64,000 nucleotides of DNA, taken from the NCBI GenBank assembly GCA_963781665.1, contig CAWAGA010000002.1, positions 372,001-436,000 of the forward strand, read 5' to 3'. The notes beneath the pieces are model-generated. The model saw nothing but the letters and a program-made list of their open reading frames with translations. It was not told the origin of the DNA and searched no databases. Within the stretch, counting starts at the first letter, position 1; each line of letters opens with the position of its first letter. Position numbers and translations under genes: made by a program. The DNA comes from JAJYIW01 sp963781665 (lineage in GTDB: Bacteria; Chloroflexota; Anaerolineae; Anaerolineales; Anaerolineaceae). This document shows positions 1 to 9,538 of the stretch, piece by piece.

Positions 1-261
1 TCTATTCCCTTTTACTCCCAGGTTCTGGATGATAAGGTTGTAGATTCTTTCTTGAAACTTGCCGCCCATTTGAGAGAACATCACATAGGCGTAAAATGGA
101 AACAGGAAGCTAATCAGAAGGATGATAAACAAGAATGTCGGGACGATGCGATAAGGTCCAATAGGGAGGAAAATCAAGATACCCGCGCCCAATGAGCATA
201 ATCCCAGGATAGCCAATATTCTCCTTCGGATCCAATTTCCATAATTCAACTGTGTTGCCAT
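1..261 (-). CDS. N-terminal part of a membrane-anchored protein, probably a methyltransferase (runs off left edge)
   Basis: An open frame of 87 codons begins at an ATG at 261 and stays open to the window edge. A strong ribosome site, AGGAGG, lies five bases before the start. The protein begins MATQLNYGNWIRRRIL and contains two hydrophobic stretches (about residues 15-32 and 36-58) followed by QMGGKFQERIYNLIIQNLG. The same order (short polar start, YGNW/FGNW, two membrane segments, then a helix leading into a SAM-binding GCGNG motif) is seen in the broken gene at 3646-4217, so this is very probably a paralogue whose catalytic domain lies outside the window. The methyltransferase assignment rests on that comparison only. 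Confidence 0.7.
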   Translation of the reverse strand, partial: MATQLNYGNWIRRRILAILGLCSLGAGILIFLPIGPYRIVPTFLFIILLISFLFPFYAYVMFSQMGGKFQERIYNLIIQNLGVKGNR

Positions 262-442
262 TTTCCTCCTATGAGAGATTGCGCCTGGCAGTTTGGATCA
301 GCGGCAGTGGCGGGACCGCAAAACTCGTTAATAATTGTGCACCATTTCTGGCAAGGCGCGTCTGAGTGGAATGGCAGAGCTGCTATCCGGTACAGCCGCA
401 GTTAGGCGAGTGCTTATTCAAGGAGTCATAGCTTTTCATGCA

Positions 443-1093
443 CTATTCAGTCCATTCTAGAGAAGCCAGGATGAGTAGCAGATCTGGTTTGCTGCTTAAG
501 TACTCTTCTTCGGATATTTTATCTATATCCACAAAACTAAAGACACCGAATTCAATTAGAAAACCGTTTATTAGCAGTGATGAAGCTTCGTTCTGCCATT
601 CACCATTAGTTTTATCGAGGAACCTTGTCCATGTTACGCTGCGATCATCTCCGAACAAGTAAATCGTTTCATCAAATTGCTCTATTATATAAGTGTTTCC
701 AATCCCAGAAATACCGCATGGCCCGGTATATCTCCTGCCGCGATCATCGGGGGGCGTGATTGACAAAAACATGCCTGCCAAGTGCAGCCGAACACATAGA
801 TTGGATGGGTAGATCGTGTTGAGCTGGTCGAAATAGTCACCTATGTCCATCCCAGCCGGCATTTCACCGGATGGAAAGCCCGTGACTCCTTCTTCGATAA
901 TTTGTGCTTCTTGTGGATAGTGGAAGGTATACTTCAGGAAGTCATTATGGTAAATCAGCCAGTTTTCTGGGATGGAGGAAGCGGGCAGTGTTGTATTCGT
1001 CATCTCATGCGGAAGCTGTTTCTCTTGAACCTTCGACGGACCGCAACTAGTCAGGATTAAGATGACACAGAGAAACGGAAGAGATGTTCTCAT
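443..1093 (-). CDS. Putative lipoprotein of unknown function
   Basis: A 216-residue protein starting MRTSLPFLCVILILTSCGPS: a short hydrophobic signal followed by a lipobox (L-T-S-C, Cys17), so it should be lipid-anchored on the outer face of the membrane. AAAGGAT precedes the ATG. The mature part has a Tyr/Phe-rich region (WLIYHNDFLKYTFHYP) like those of many small lipoproteins that carry a PsbP-like or bulk-exported fold, but I do not recognise a family. It ends at TGG-ACT-GAA-TAG near 443. It is a single gene between the left-edge gene and the GGDEF operon, all on the minus strand. Confidence 0.65.
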   Translation of the reverse strand: MRTSLPFLCVILILTSCGPSKVQEKQLPHEMTNTTLPASSIPENWLIYHNDFLKYTFHYPQEAQIIEEGVTGFPSGEMPAGMDIGDYFDQLNTIYPSNLCVRLHLAGMFLSITPPDDRGRRYTGPCGISGIGNTYIIEQFDETIYLFGDDRSVTWTRFLDKTNGEWQNEASSLLINGFLIEFGVFSFVDIDKISEEEYLSSKPDLLLILASLEWTE

Positions 1094-1245
1094 TTTTACC
1101 CATCCTTTTTCCGACGAACGTTACTCGCCCGCTAAACGGTTTGCTACACTGGCACTGGGTGATTTTCACCTGTCCAAAGTAAGCTGTGCTAGCCCGTGCT
1201 ATCCTTTTTTCATGATGGCAATCCAGGGTGCGGATGCATGGTTAA

Positions 1246-2536
1246 TTATGCCACGACGACCCGGTCGCGCCCTTCTCTTTTTGCGCGATAGAGTGCCTGG
1301 TCTGCGGCTCGCAGCAATGTCTCGGCGACATTTCCGTTATCTGGAAAGGCTGCCACCCCAAAAGAGAGTGTGATCTTGTTCAACAGCGTACCGCGATGGT
1401 ACACATCCAGCTGCTTGATCGCTTTATGTAGAGCCTCGCACCGTTTACGGGTATCGTCCAGGGATGCATCCGGAAGGATAAGGACAAACTCTTCGCCTCC
1501 ATAGCGACAGGCAATATCTTCGCCTCGGAATTGCTCCAAAATAAATGCGCCTAGCTCTCGCAAGACCGTATCACCGGCATCATGACCATGGATATCGTTG
1601 AAGTCCTTGAAGTGGTCAATATCAAACATGATGATTCCCAACTTGTTCCCTTTACGTACTGCCCGGCTTATTTCACGTTCAATTAACTCATCCAAATAGC
1701 GCCGATTGAACAAGCCGGTGAGCGAATCGCGGACGGATTGGCCTCTCAGGATTTCTTGCAGCTTCAGGTTTCTCAGGGCCAACATGATTTGCTCTGACAT
1801 GGCATCTACCAGTGGCTTTTTTGCGGAGAGAGATTCCGACCCCTGTGCGGATTCTAGATAGATAGTGCCGATGATCGTGCCCATTGATATTAATGGCACA
1901 CAAGTATATCCGGCAGGCAATCGTATATTATTTCCCATTTCTTTGACTATCGGGTGTACATGCTGGCAGTTCAGCATCGTTCGCAAGTCATCCACCTGAT
2001 AAATTTGACCGTTGCGCAGCGCCTGACACTCCTCCTGCGTAAAGAGCTCCTCGCTACTCAATACCTCGCCCCATGCTACATTTATCTCCAGCAAATTACG
2101 TGAGGCATTATAAATATACAATGCTCCTGAACTCATCCGGAAACAGTTTTTGGACGGACTCTTTGATTGTCGCGTAGGCTTCCTCCAACGTCAGGCTGGT
2201 TTGCAATAGATTGCCCATTTGTCCAAGCAGGATCATTTCACGGTTGCGCGCTTCCAGGTCGTTTACGTAGCCGCCCAGTTTTTCGCTCGCCATTTCCAAT
2301 TCTGCGGTGCGGTCTTTGACGCGCACTTCCAACCGCTCTCGTGCTTCGCTTATCTGGCCAAATGCGGCAGACATTTCTTCAGCGAGCATGTTCAGGCCGG
2401 CAAAAATGGCATCCAATTCATCGCCGCGTTCGGATGGGATCCCCCGGGCTTCAAAATTGCCCGACGTAATCTGAAGAATGAGATCGAGCACCTCGTTAAG
2501 ACGAGGGTCCTGCGTTGTTTTTGGTTCCGGAGTCAT
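1246..2536 (-). pseudogene. GAF-GGDEF diguanylate cyclase, split by a frameshift near 2125
   Basis: Two overlapping frames make one protein. The first (ATG at 2536, overlapping the upstream stop as ATGA) gives a HAMP-like helix, a coiled coil (EARERLEVRVKDRTAELEMA) and the start of a GAF domain ending ..LFPDE. The second frame resumes at SSGALYIYNASRN and gives the rest of GAF and a complete GGDEF domain with RYGGEEF and an inhibitory site RGED five residues before it. It would make c-di-GMP from two GTP. The reading frame changes by one base around 2120-2136, inside GAF. An ATG (2134-2136) allows a separate GAF-less-start protein by translational coupling, so a two-polypeptide enzyme, a real pseudogene and a sequencing error are all possible. 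It is the last gene of an operon with the two STAS-like genes. Confidence 0.75.
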
Positions 2537-2922
2537 TCCAGAAATCCCTTTAACCACTCGATAGCTTCAGCTTCGGAAGAAAAAAGTCTGATGGGGAAAG
2601 CCATTTTATTGAAGGTCAGGAAGACATTTCCTATGATCCGGCTGACTGTTGAATCGATCAGGATGGCTACAGATGTTACTTCCTTAAATGTGGCGGATTC
2701 CTGTCTGGCTGCGAAGTCCATTTTCTTGAGGTTTCGCGCATCTGCCAGCAGCGGATGCCGCGTTCCTTCGCTGACGTTAACAATGGCCGCCAAACCTTCT
2801 CGGGTATCTGCCAAAGTATATACAGCCCCGGGGAAGACCACCATTTGAACGATCCCATCTTCTCGTAACGAGATCTTTGCGATACGGGTCCGAATCTCTC
2901 CTATGCGATTGTCTTCAGCCAT
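2533..2922 (-). CDS. STAS/SpoIIAA-like protein, copy 2
   Basis: A 129-residue soluble protein beginning MAEDNRIGEIRTRIAK. It is a clear paralogue of the gene immediately upstream (2901-3281): both have an opening beta segment with DGI.., a central RHPLLADARNLKK / RPLLFDMRFTK segment, a hydrophobic helix ending SVAILIDSTVSRIIGNVFL / IALLIDLAVSRVIANFYL, and end with EAIEWLKGF / EALKWLKTI. The alternating beta-alpha pattern and size fit STAS-type anti-anti-sigma or SEC14-like folds; I recognise the type but not a characterised member. It overlaps both neighbours by a few bases, so translation is coupled to the diguanylate cyclase. A regulatory role for the cyclase is inferred from this coupling. 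Confidence 0.7.
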   Translation of the reverse strand: MAEDNRIGEIRTRIAKISLREDGIVQMVVFPGAVYTLADTREGLAAIVNVSEGTRHPLLADARNLKKMDFAARQESATFKEVTSVAILIDSTVSRIIGNVFLTFNKMAFPIRLFSSEAEAIEWLKGFLE

Positions 2923-3281
2923 TTGAGTGCCTCTGTTTCTGAAGTAAACATCTGGGTAGGGATCGTCGGTTTGTTGATGCGCAAATAGAAATTGGCTATG
3001 ACCCGGCTGACCGCTAAATCGATGAGCAACGCAATTGCAATCACACCGCTGCCATCTGGACCAGCATAGAATGCCCGCGCTTCCCGATCGATACTTTTAG
3101 TGAAGCGCATATCGAACAAAAGCGGGCGTGGTATGCCCTGGCATAAGGTGCTAACGGCTGCAATGCTCTCTTTTGCGGCAACCAGGCCGATTTCGACGTT
3201 CGGAATCCAGGTCAGTCGAATGATGCCGTCCTGTTCCAGGATTGCATTAAAAAATGGGGAACTCAACACTTCACTGGTCAT
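2901..3281 (-). CDS. STAS/SpoIIAA-like protein, copy 1 (first gene of the GGDEF operon)
   Basis: Start chosen at the ATG at 3281 (MTSEVLSSPFF), which has AAGGAG eight bases upstream; a frame extends further upstream without a ribosome site. The 126-residue product is a paralogue of the next gene, with RPLLFDMRFTKSIDREAR in the middle and LLIDLAVSRVIANFYLRINKP near the end. Its stop overlaps the start of copy 2 by 22 bases. The three genes 3281-1246 therefore form one operon, STAS-like x2 then GAF-GGDEF. In other bacteria small STAS-type switches control diguanylate cyclases or sigma-factor partners; here this is only a suggestion from gene order. Confidence 0.7.
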   Translation of the reverse strand: MTSEVLSSPFFNAILEQDGIIRLTWIPNVEIGLVAAKESIAAVSTLCQGIPRPLLFDMRFTKSIDREARAFYAGPDGSGVIAIALLIDLAVSRVIANFYLRINKPTIPTQMFTSETEALKWLKTIA

Positions 3282-3645
3282 AGTAATTATTCTCCTTCGA
3301 TACCGAGTAGGATTTAAAAACGCATCCACCGCTGCGGATCAGAGCCTCTTTCCGATTGCTCCGTAATATAAATCAGAGCATCTTCCGTCATCCATAACAA
3401 TTACAAAGCTAACAATAAGCCTCTCGCGCCCAGGAATGTGCCGTTTAAAAATTCTCCTCCACCACATCTGACTCCAAGTCCCCCTTCCCGCAGCAACCCT
3501 ACGGGTCTGATAGGGTGGCTCAAACGCCGTAAACTCTGGCGCGACGAGATCACTTAAGATCACTTTATATACCACATGGCCACTGCACCCCTGCACCGGA
3601 GGCGATCAGGGGGAGCAGGAGTCAGGTGCGAGTTTCAATTAGTAA
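3282..3645. other. Intergenic stretch, no supported gene
   Basis: About 360 bases between the STAS operon and the broken methyltransferase. An 85-codon minus-strand frame (3339-3596) exists, but its composition (TRRVAAGRGTWSQMWWRR) is not protein-like and no good ribosome site precedes it. I see no tRNA, strong hairpin or repeat. Confidence 0.5.
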
Positions 3646-4217
3646 TTACATTTCTTGCCATAGATAATACCAATCTCTCCAATCATGAACAGTATTTGTA
3701 ATGCCCACGGTATGAAATCCAATGTTGCTTACAACTGCATCAAAGCTCTCTTCATCGAATGGCAATCTAGAGGCACTTGCGTTGTGGAAGGTTACTTTCT
3801 TTGATCCATCTTCCAATTCTGCATTTTTCTCACAGGTTTTTTTTGTGAGTAGTCCCATGGCTCGCCCCAATAATCTATCCCTGTTACTTTAAATTCCGAA
3901 TATTTCTTTGCTAATTCAATAGCCAGAGGGCCATTTCCACATCCAATGTCAGGCGCTTGACCGTGTCCATCCCATTCTATGCAGATTGAAACTAAATATC
4001 TAATGTTTTCTTGAAGGTTTCCACTCGTAGGTGAAAACTTAAGTCGCACAAATACAAAATACACAAATGCAAGGATGAAGAATAAAGCAAGATTTATAAG
4101 AATCGGTAACAAAAAGGAAAATCTTGGAAAGGCAAGACCCAGCGTGCATGATACATAAAGAAGTCTTTTGGATACCCAATTACCAAACTCTGGTTTTCGA
4201 TTTGCCTGGTTGCTCAA
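3646..4217 (-). pseudogene. Membrane-anchored class I methyltransferase, frameshifted and truncated
   Basis: The first frame (from 4217) starts MSNQANRKPEFGNWVSKRLL, has two membrane segments (about residues 18-60), then the SAM-binding motif I APDIGCGNGPLAIELA and acidic loop VTGIDYWGEPWDYS. The frame is lost in a run of eight A (minus strand; 3837-3844): with one more A it would continue into CEKNAELEDGSKKVTFHNASASRLPFDEESFDAVVSNIGFHTV, which is the normal motif II/post-motif region, found in the next frame down to 3646. The C-terminal beta strands of the Rossmann fold (usually ..ALRVLKPGG..) are missing, so the gene is both shifted and short. It is a paralogue of the left-edge gene. Confidence 0.75.
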
Positions 4218-4334
4218 TTTTGTCTCCTATTTGCCAAACAAGGAAAATATCTTTTGTTTCGCAAACATCCAAACAAAGCAACAGAATTGGTGGGATTACA
4301 AAAACTGCGGCCTTAAATCGCGCATTTTTTTACC

Positions 4335-6344
4335 TCAGAGGGAAGACTTTGCTTTGCTACGCCGGCGGACAAACCAAATTATACCCACCAGCAGAATTAG
4401 AAACGCGATCAAACCTGCGCCAATCCCACAAGCAATAAGCACAGTCAGCTTGAATGGAGACGTATCATCTTTGTTATTCCGTTGAGGTTCAACCAAGCCG
4501 GGTTGAGATTCTATCCATGCCAGGTCAGCCGTCAAAACGACGGTCGGCTCAATGCGCGATTGAGCATACACAAATGATACTCCAATCTCGCTGGTTTCTG
4601 ATCGGTAAAATTCGCCCTCAATGACTGAGAAATCGTACTGGTATGCCACGCCCGCGGCGCCAAATTCAGTAATTGTGCTGAAGACGCGCGCCTGACCATC
4701 GCCGGTGCCGTACATGACGACCTGATAGTTGCGGTCAGCCGGATATTCCACTTCTGTCCAATAATGCCCATCAGCCATTAAAAAACGTCGAAAAGACACA
4801 TCCGGTAAATCATCCACAAGATTGCCATTTTTAAACCCTGCAATACCGCCTGCATCATCTGTCAAATAAATATCCAGCGGGCTGTTGATACTCAAGGTAG
4901 CATTTTGTAATTGGCGACGCATCATTTGCACCACCCAGGCCTTGCGGTTAACCGGCGACATTTTTTTGAGCCAATCTTGCTTTTCTGACGGAAGGGTGCG
5001 GATAAAATCGTTTTCTCTCGCCGTTAGTTTTAGGTCGCCAGGGGGTGTGTAATTTCCACCTACTGTGGGGTATTGGGCCTGATTCTCATAGTCACTGCTT
5101 CCACGGACGCCATATTGCGAACTAGCGCTGAATTGTAAGGACCAATCCTGAATGGTGTAAACCTGCGGGCTTTGGGTAATCCACGGGTCTAACACCAGTC
5201 CAGTGTCGGTCCAGGTTGTGCCGCGCGGGTAAATGACTACGGCCTGATGCCCGCCCCAGAGCGCTTCGATGGGGCCGTAATCCCAATCATCCAACCAGGC
5301 GCTCACGCACGGATCAGAGTTGAATTTGATGTCGCTGAGAAGCTGTAATACTTTGCCCTGATAACTGCCGCAAACATAATCGTTGTACTTGTCATCCCAT
5401 AGGGTTAGCAGGTTGTTCTTGTTGCCAGAATCAGTGATTCCTCTGGGAATTTGTGCGTAGTAGCGGTTTAATATCTGGGCCAGTTTGGCGTCTGGCGAGA
5501 GGGAGTTGCAGGATATTTTGGTAGGGGTCAAGGTGAAAGTCGCTGACGCTTCCGGCGTAGGTGTTTCGCTTGGATTCGGCGTATCGGTAATCTCCGGTGT
5601 GAAGGTGCCACCAGGCGTGATAGTTGTTATATTTGTCGGGGTGATTGTGGGGTTACCCACCGCAGGAACGGTGATGGAGGCAATATGCCCTTGATGTCCT
5701 GGACAGGTATATTGCAATTCAATGGTGGTCTCTAGTCCGTCCCAAATCTCTGATGATGTCGATTTACCATTGATCAGAAAGGCTTCGCCAATGGGGGTGA
5801 CCGGGTTTCCCTCTGGCACGGCGGTATAGGTTGCCCATGGCGAAAGAACGTCGCCCAGCTTGATATTGGTATCGTAATGGATGAGGGCCATACAATCTGA
5901 GCCAGTTTGTCCAAAGGCTTCCGGGTTTTGCACAACAAATACAGATCCAACACCCTCCTCACCACACTGGATAGTTTTCCCTTCAATAAATCGGCAGGTG
6001 CCATTTTGCAATGTGACGATGCCATCTGGCCCGCCGGAGAATGTGCCGTACATCTTTTTTAACGTCTCGCCGAATTCGCCATTAATACAGTCATAAGAGG
6101 ATAGCACAGCCTCGGCATAAGCATCCCCTCCCAGCGCGCCTACATTCCATACTTCAAGGGTCACCGGCCAGGGTTCACTCCCGCACATGCCGAAACTGCC
6201 AACGGCTATCACTTTTTTTGGTTCCAAGTCTTGCGTTTGCGCGTGGGCAAGGCCTGGGGTTAAGGAAATCATTATCAGAAAAAACAATAACCCATAAACA
6301 CGCCAAACAACCGCATAATTAGAATTCATGAACGGGATTTTCAT
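4335..6344 (-). CDS. Large surface protein with Pro/Thr linker, papain-like Cys-His-Asp region and C-terminal membrane anchor
   Basis: 669 residues, ATG preceded by GAGGAAAACACA. Order: signal peptide (1-36, ..GLAHA-QT); a Cys-rich N-terminal domain (to about 225); a Thr/Pro-rich linker (about 232-276); a second domain in which Cys325 (YVCGSYQGK), His366 (GGHQAVVIYP) and Asp386 (LVLDPW) fall in the order and spacing of papain- or transglutaminase-fold catalytic residues; a third part with SEKQDWLKKMSP and a long beta-rich segment; then a membrane helix (about 636-661) and a basic tail RRRSKAKSSL. So it is anchored with the bulk outside. The enzymatic reading is my inference from the residue pattern; I do not recognise the family. 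It stands alone between broken genes. Confidence 0.7.
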   Translation of the reverse strand: MKIPFMNSNYAVVWRVYGLLFFLIMISLTPGLAHAQTQDLEPKKVIAVGSFGMCGSEPWPVTLEVWNVGALGGDAYAEAVLSSYDCINGEFGETLKKMYGTFSGGPDGIVTLQNGTCRFIEGKTIQCGEEGVGSVFVVQNPEAFGQTGSDCMALIHYDTNIKLGDVLSPWATYTAVPEGNPVTPIGEAFLINGKSTSSEIWDGLETTIELQYTCPGHQGHIASITVPAVGNPTITPTNITTITPGGTFTPEITDTPNPSETPTPEASATFTLTPTKISCNSLSPDAKLAQILNRYYAQIPRGITDSGNKNNLLTLWDDKYNDYVCGSYQGKVLQLLSDIKFNSDPCVSAWLDDWDYGPIEALWGGHQAVVIYPRGTTWTDTGLVLDPWITQSPQVYTIQDWSLQFSASSQYGVRGSSDYENQAQYPTVGGNYTPPGDLKLTARENDFIRTLPSEKQDWLKKMSPVNRKAWVVQMMRRQLQNATLSINSPLDIYLTDDAGGIAGFKNGNLVDDLPDVSFRRFLMADGHYWTEVEYPADRNYQVVMYGTGDGQARVFSTITEFGAAGVAYQYDFSVIEGEFYRSETSEIGVSFVYAQSRIEPTVVLTADLAWIESQPGLVEPQRNNKDDTSPFKLTVLIACGIGAGLIAFLILLVGIIWFVRRRSKAKSSL

Positions 6345-6603
6345 TGTGTTTTCCTCATATATAACAATGGTTGGACGATTTCAGCATTTTATACGCAGGA
6401 CAATGGCTGGGGTTACACTCAAGTAAGCTGGTCTGGATTCGCTTTTAGAGCAGGATTCTGCTGAGGTGTGAAAAACCGCTCGAAAATACCGCAGAATCCC
6501 GCCTGTTTGCTGGCTGCAGCGGGCATATGCTGGAGTTCTGTCGCCTCTATCCGGATAAAAGGGTTGTTGGGTCCACTCATGGTTCCATCTCCATCGAGGG
6601 CTG

Positions 6604-7745
6604 TCAATTATCTTTGTAAACACCCCAGGCGAGGCCATCCTGCCGGGCAACGAAGTCCTCACTGAAGTAACGTCCGAGGTCCTGGTGACCCTGCAGATAG
6701 GTTCCAAAAAACGCAACCGCAAAGTGATTTATGCGGCTGATTACTTCTTCATTCTCCACCATCATGTGACCCTTACCAATAAAGGAAATAAATACCCTAT
6801 CAGAGTTTACAAGATGCTCATAAATATAGCAGGATGCCTTCTCATACGAAACGAGATCATCGGCTGTTCCCGCGATCATCAGGGATGGAATATGTATCCC
6901 AGCCAATCCCTCAGCTCCATATAACCAGGCCAATCAGGCGCCATGGGCATAACTGCCAGGATTCGATCATCCGTGGTTGGCTGCCACAGTCCATCAGAAA
7001 CTGTCGAGATTTCTGCGCCTACCTGCGACGAGAATTCATCCCATCTTTCAGATAAGTTGCAGAAATATTCAGTCATGTAGGGGCTGAGGGGTGGATCCAT
7101 GTTGGGAGTCTGAGCACACTGGGAGAAGTAATACTCAGGATTGATCCTGGCTCCGCTAAGGGCCAGGGAAAAGAAACCATCTGAGGAGTATCCCGCCACT
7201 CCTACCCGATCGGTGTCCAGAATACCATCCAGGCCTTCAGGAGGATTGGAGGTTAACACATCCAGGGCGAATAGAAAGTCGAGCGGCCCATCTATTACCG
7301 TATTGTTCCAGGGAGCAGTATAGGAAAAACCTGGAGAATTTACGATTACCATCACAAATCCATAAGAAGCAAGATGTGATTTGAATAATAAGCTGCCTGA
7401 ATTCGTCCCCGTGAGGATTAAAGGGTACGGCGCCCCACTCATGTCCGGCGGAGCGTCGGGACGGACCACTCGCCCCTGAGCATCTACCCCTTGCAGCGCC
7501 GGGTACCATAGCGTCAGGCTTATCTCTCGGCCATCACGGCTATTGTCGACAATTGTATACACCTTGTTCCCGGCGAAATACGGGCCTGGCGAAGACAGCG
7601 GGAAGTCAACTCCCACCGAGCTTGAGGGCGTTGGAAGGCTCGAGGGGATCGGTGTCGTTTCCATGGTCGGGAGATCGACCCGGATGCACGCGAAAAGTAT
7701 AAGAGTCAAGATGCCGATTGTACCTAGCGATTTGACGTGTTTCAT
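6604..7745 (-). pseudogene. Dienelactone-hydrolase / PAF-acetylhydrolase-like lipoprotein, frameshifted
   Basis: The first frame (from 7745) begins MKHVKSLGTIGILTLILFAC, a lipoprotein signal with Cys20, then a Ser/Pro spacer and an alpha/beta-hydrolase core with strand RDGREISLTLWYPA and nucleophile elbow VGVAGYSSDG (usual form GHSFGG; here the second Gly position is Asp). The frame breaks at about 6928-6931: one extra G after GATTGG would restore DWAWLYGAEGLAGIHIPSLMIAGTADDLVSYE, the acid-residue region, which continues in the next frame to the His segment GKGHMMVENEE and the stop at 6604. All catalytic parts are present, so the break is recent or a sequencing error. Substrate unknown. Confidence 0.75.
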
Positions 7746-7890
7746 ATCGCCACCTCTCGGCAGTGGTCAAGTCTGGCCGCCTAATGATTTAAGGATTGAT
7801 GGGGTGGAAAGAGGGAAAGTCCAAATTTCAGTACATTGCGCCGCCCATTCAATCTGAGATTAACTCAGCCGTTATAGCAAATGTACCCGG

Positions 7891-8298
7891 TTATTTGGAA
7901 TTTAAGCCCCACCGCCCGGTTGGATTTATTATCTTGCAAGTGGTTATCCTAAATAGTATAACAAAAAAACCGTTCATCTCCAACAATTCGGCACTGAGAT
8001 CGACCATTCTATTGACGAAGACATGACTTGAATAACCATTGTGGTTGGCATCATCCACAACATTAGATCCTGCTGAAGCGATATCCATGCCCCACAACAG
8101 GCACAGGACTATATTGACCGGTGTAGGAAAATAACCGAGGAGCAAAAGCAGGTATGCAACCAACCACCAGGCCAGCGTGAACGCCGTCTTTGGATTTAAA
8201 GCTGAAACATCGTGACCGGAGATAATATGGTCGCGCATATAGGTCGAGGAAGCAGCCCAATACGACCACCGTTCGTCCAGCTTGACTGGATCGCCCAC
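7891..8298 (-). CDS. Membrane protein of unknown function, possibly a C-terminal remnant
   Basis: 135 codons beginning at a GTG (8298). It contains NPKTAFTLAWWLVAYLLLLL and a second hydrophobic segment TPVNIVLCLLWGMDIA, then a polar part DDANHNGYSSHVFVNRMVDL and a final hydrophobic stretch. I do not recognise it. Just upstream in another frame there is a further membrane-like segment, LHSVLALLVGAGGLMLAIARALTLGW (read across 8290-8370 on the minus strand), that would fit as the missing N-terminus of a longer protein after a one-base shift, so this could be another frameshifted gene. The start is uncertain and there is no good ribosome site. Confidence 0.4.
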   Translation of the reverse strand: MGDPVKLDERWSYWAASSTYMRDHIISGHDVSALNPKTAFTLAWWLVAYLLLLLGYFPTPVNIVLCLLWGMDIASAGSNVVDDANHNGYSSHVFVNRMVDLSAELLEMNGFFVILFRITTCKIINPTGRWGLNSK

Positions 8299-8384
8299 CC
8301 CAGCGTGAGGGCCCGGGCGATCGCCAGCATCAAGCCACCCGCCCCGACGAGCAAAGCAAGAACGGAGTGCAGGCTTTATTGGGT

Positions 8385-9395
8385 TTACGCTGCAATTTCA
8401 ATACCGTGGTTCTGGTCACTGGTCAAAATCTCGAATGCAGCCCGGTGTTTTGTCTGCAATATTTCAGATTTTCCGGTTGCTTTGTCTTTGAGAACCAATT
8501 TGCACTCTGCAATCTTAGTGTTGAGGCAGTATTTATTTCCGCCAGGAGGATTATAGTAATTCAGACCAACAAATGCCTGGCCTGGGGCTGATATTCGTCC
8601 TTCAATTTCTACATCCTTGTTCTTTGATTTGAATTCCCAGGCGAAGTATTTAAATTTGCCCTGCGCTCTAATCCCCTGGATCAGCCCTGTGAAGGCATAC
8701 TCTTTTTGTTGGTGCAGAAGGACCAGAAGCGTTACCGGTGGTGTCCAAAGTGGTCCAAAACGCAATTTTGCGGTTGCCACTTCGAGAAAACTATTTGGAT
8801 GAGAGTCAAAACCCGCGACCTGCCCCCAGGCGTATAAATCTGTATGCTTTATGCCCCAATTGTGGTTTTGGCTGCCAATCCAATTTGTAATGCCTAGAGT
8901 TTCACCATTGATGGATAAAGAGCCATTGAAGCGAGCCAGCGGAAGGCTCACCAAACTCTTTGCTGCTGGAAACTTGCCTTCGTATAAGTTGAGCGGCAGG
9001 AGAAGAACAGGCGATGAATCGCCGTCAAATGCCATCTCCCACGCAATTGAACTTCTTTTATTTTCAATCGCCCCTTGAAAAAAACTTGATGAGAGTTTTG
9101 CTGTGCCGATTTGGACGTTAAAACTTGACGGATCGAAAAAACAATCGGTCAACGCATACTCTTGTTTGACAGCCACATGCCGGTTTGTTTCACCGTCGAA
9201 GAACGTTGCCCAGAGCTCGCCAAAGCTTTTTTCAGGGAAATTTTTTGGACTGAAGAGTGTGTAGCGAATCCAAAATGCAAGTGGGCGAGTTGGATGATTT
9301 GCACGCAGAAAGAAACTCTCGTAATGTCCTTGAGTTTGGTTATGATAACGGGTGTGATTTGCCTGTTGGCGGAAGGCGAGAAGTTCATTCTGCAT
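8385..9395 (-). CDS. CrtC/AttH-like lipocalin-fold protein
   Basis: 336 residues without a signal peptide. The centre carries NWIGSQNHNWGIKHTDLYAWGQ-type sequence (about residues 168-190, with a Gln-Asn-His-Asn-Trp-Gly core), which is the hallmark of the double-lipocalin family that includes carotenoid 1,2-hydratase CrtC, AttH and tocopherol-cyclase-like proteins. The rest is beta-rich, ending with KYCLNTKIAECKLVLKDK. There are no carotenoid genes beside it, so a specific substrate cannot be named; hydration or cyclisation of an isoprenoid or another lipid is the family-level expectation. The ATG at 9395 lacks a clear Shine-Dalgarno sequence. Confidence 0.6.
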   Translation of the reverse strand: MQNELLAFRQQANHTRYHNQTQGHYESFFLRANHPTRPLAFWIRYTLFSPKNFPEKSFGELWATFFDGETNRHVAVKQEYALTDCFFDPSSFNVQIGTAKLSSSFFQGAIENKRSSIAWEMAFDGDSSPVLLLPLNLYEGKFPAAKSLVSLPLARFNGSLSINGETLGITNWIGSQNHNWGIKHTDLYAWGQVAGFDSHPNSFLEVATAKLRFGPLWTPPVTLLVLLHQQKEYAFTGLIQGIRAQGKFKYFAWEFKSKNKDVEIEGRISAPGQAFVGLNYYNPPGGNKYCLNTKIAECKLVLKDKATGKSEILQTKHRAAFEILTSDQNHGIEIAA

Positions 9396-9538
9396 GTTTT
9401 TTTATCAATGTTAATTAAATAAGCCTGATTGGGTGGCTCAACTGCGGGGCGGTTTGGCAATGAAGAAGTTGACAGTTCTTGCCCTTCCAGACCGGTGGTT
9501 GAGCATTTGACCGGTGGATGTGCAGTTGACTTCAGCGG

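Noticed and set aside
3339..3596. 85-codon minus-strand frame
   Set aside because: Non-protein-like composition (RRVAAGRGTWSQMWWRR), no ribosome site, no family.
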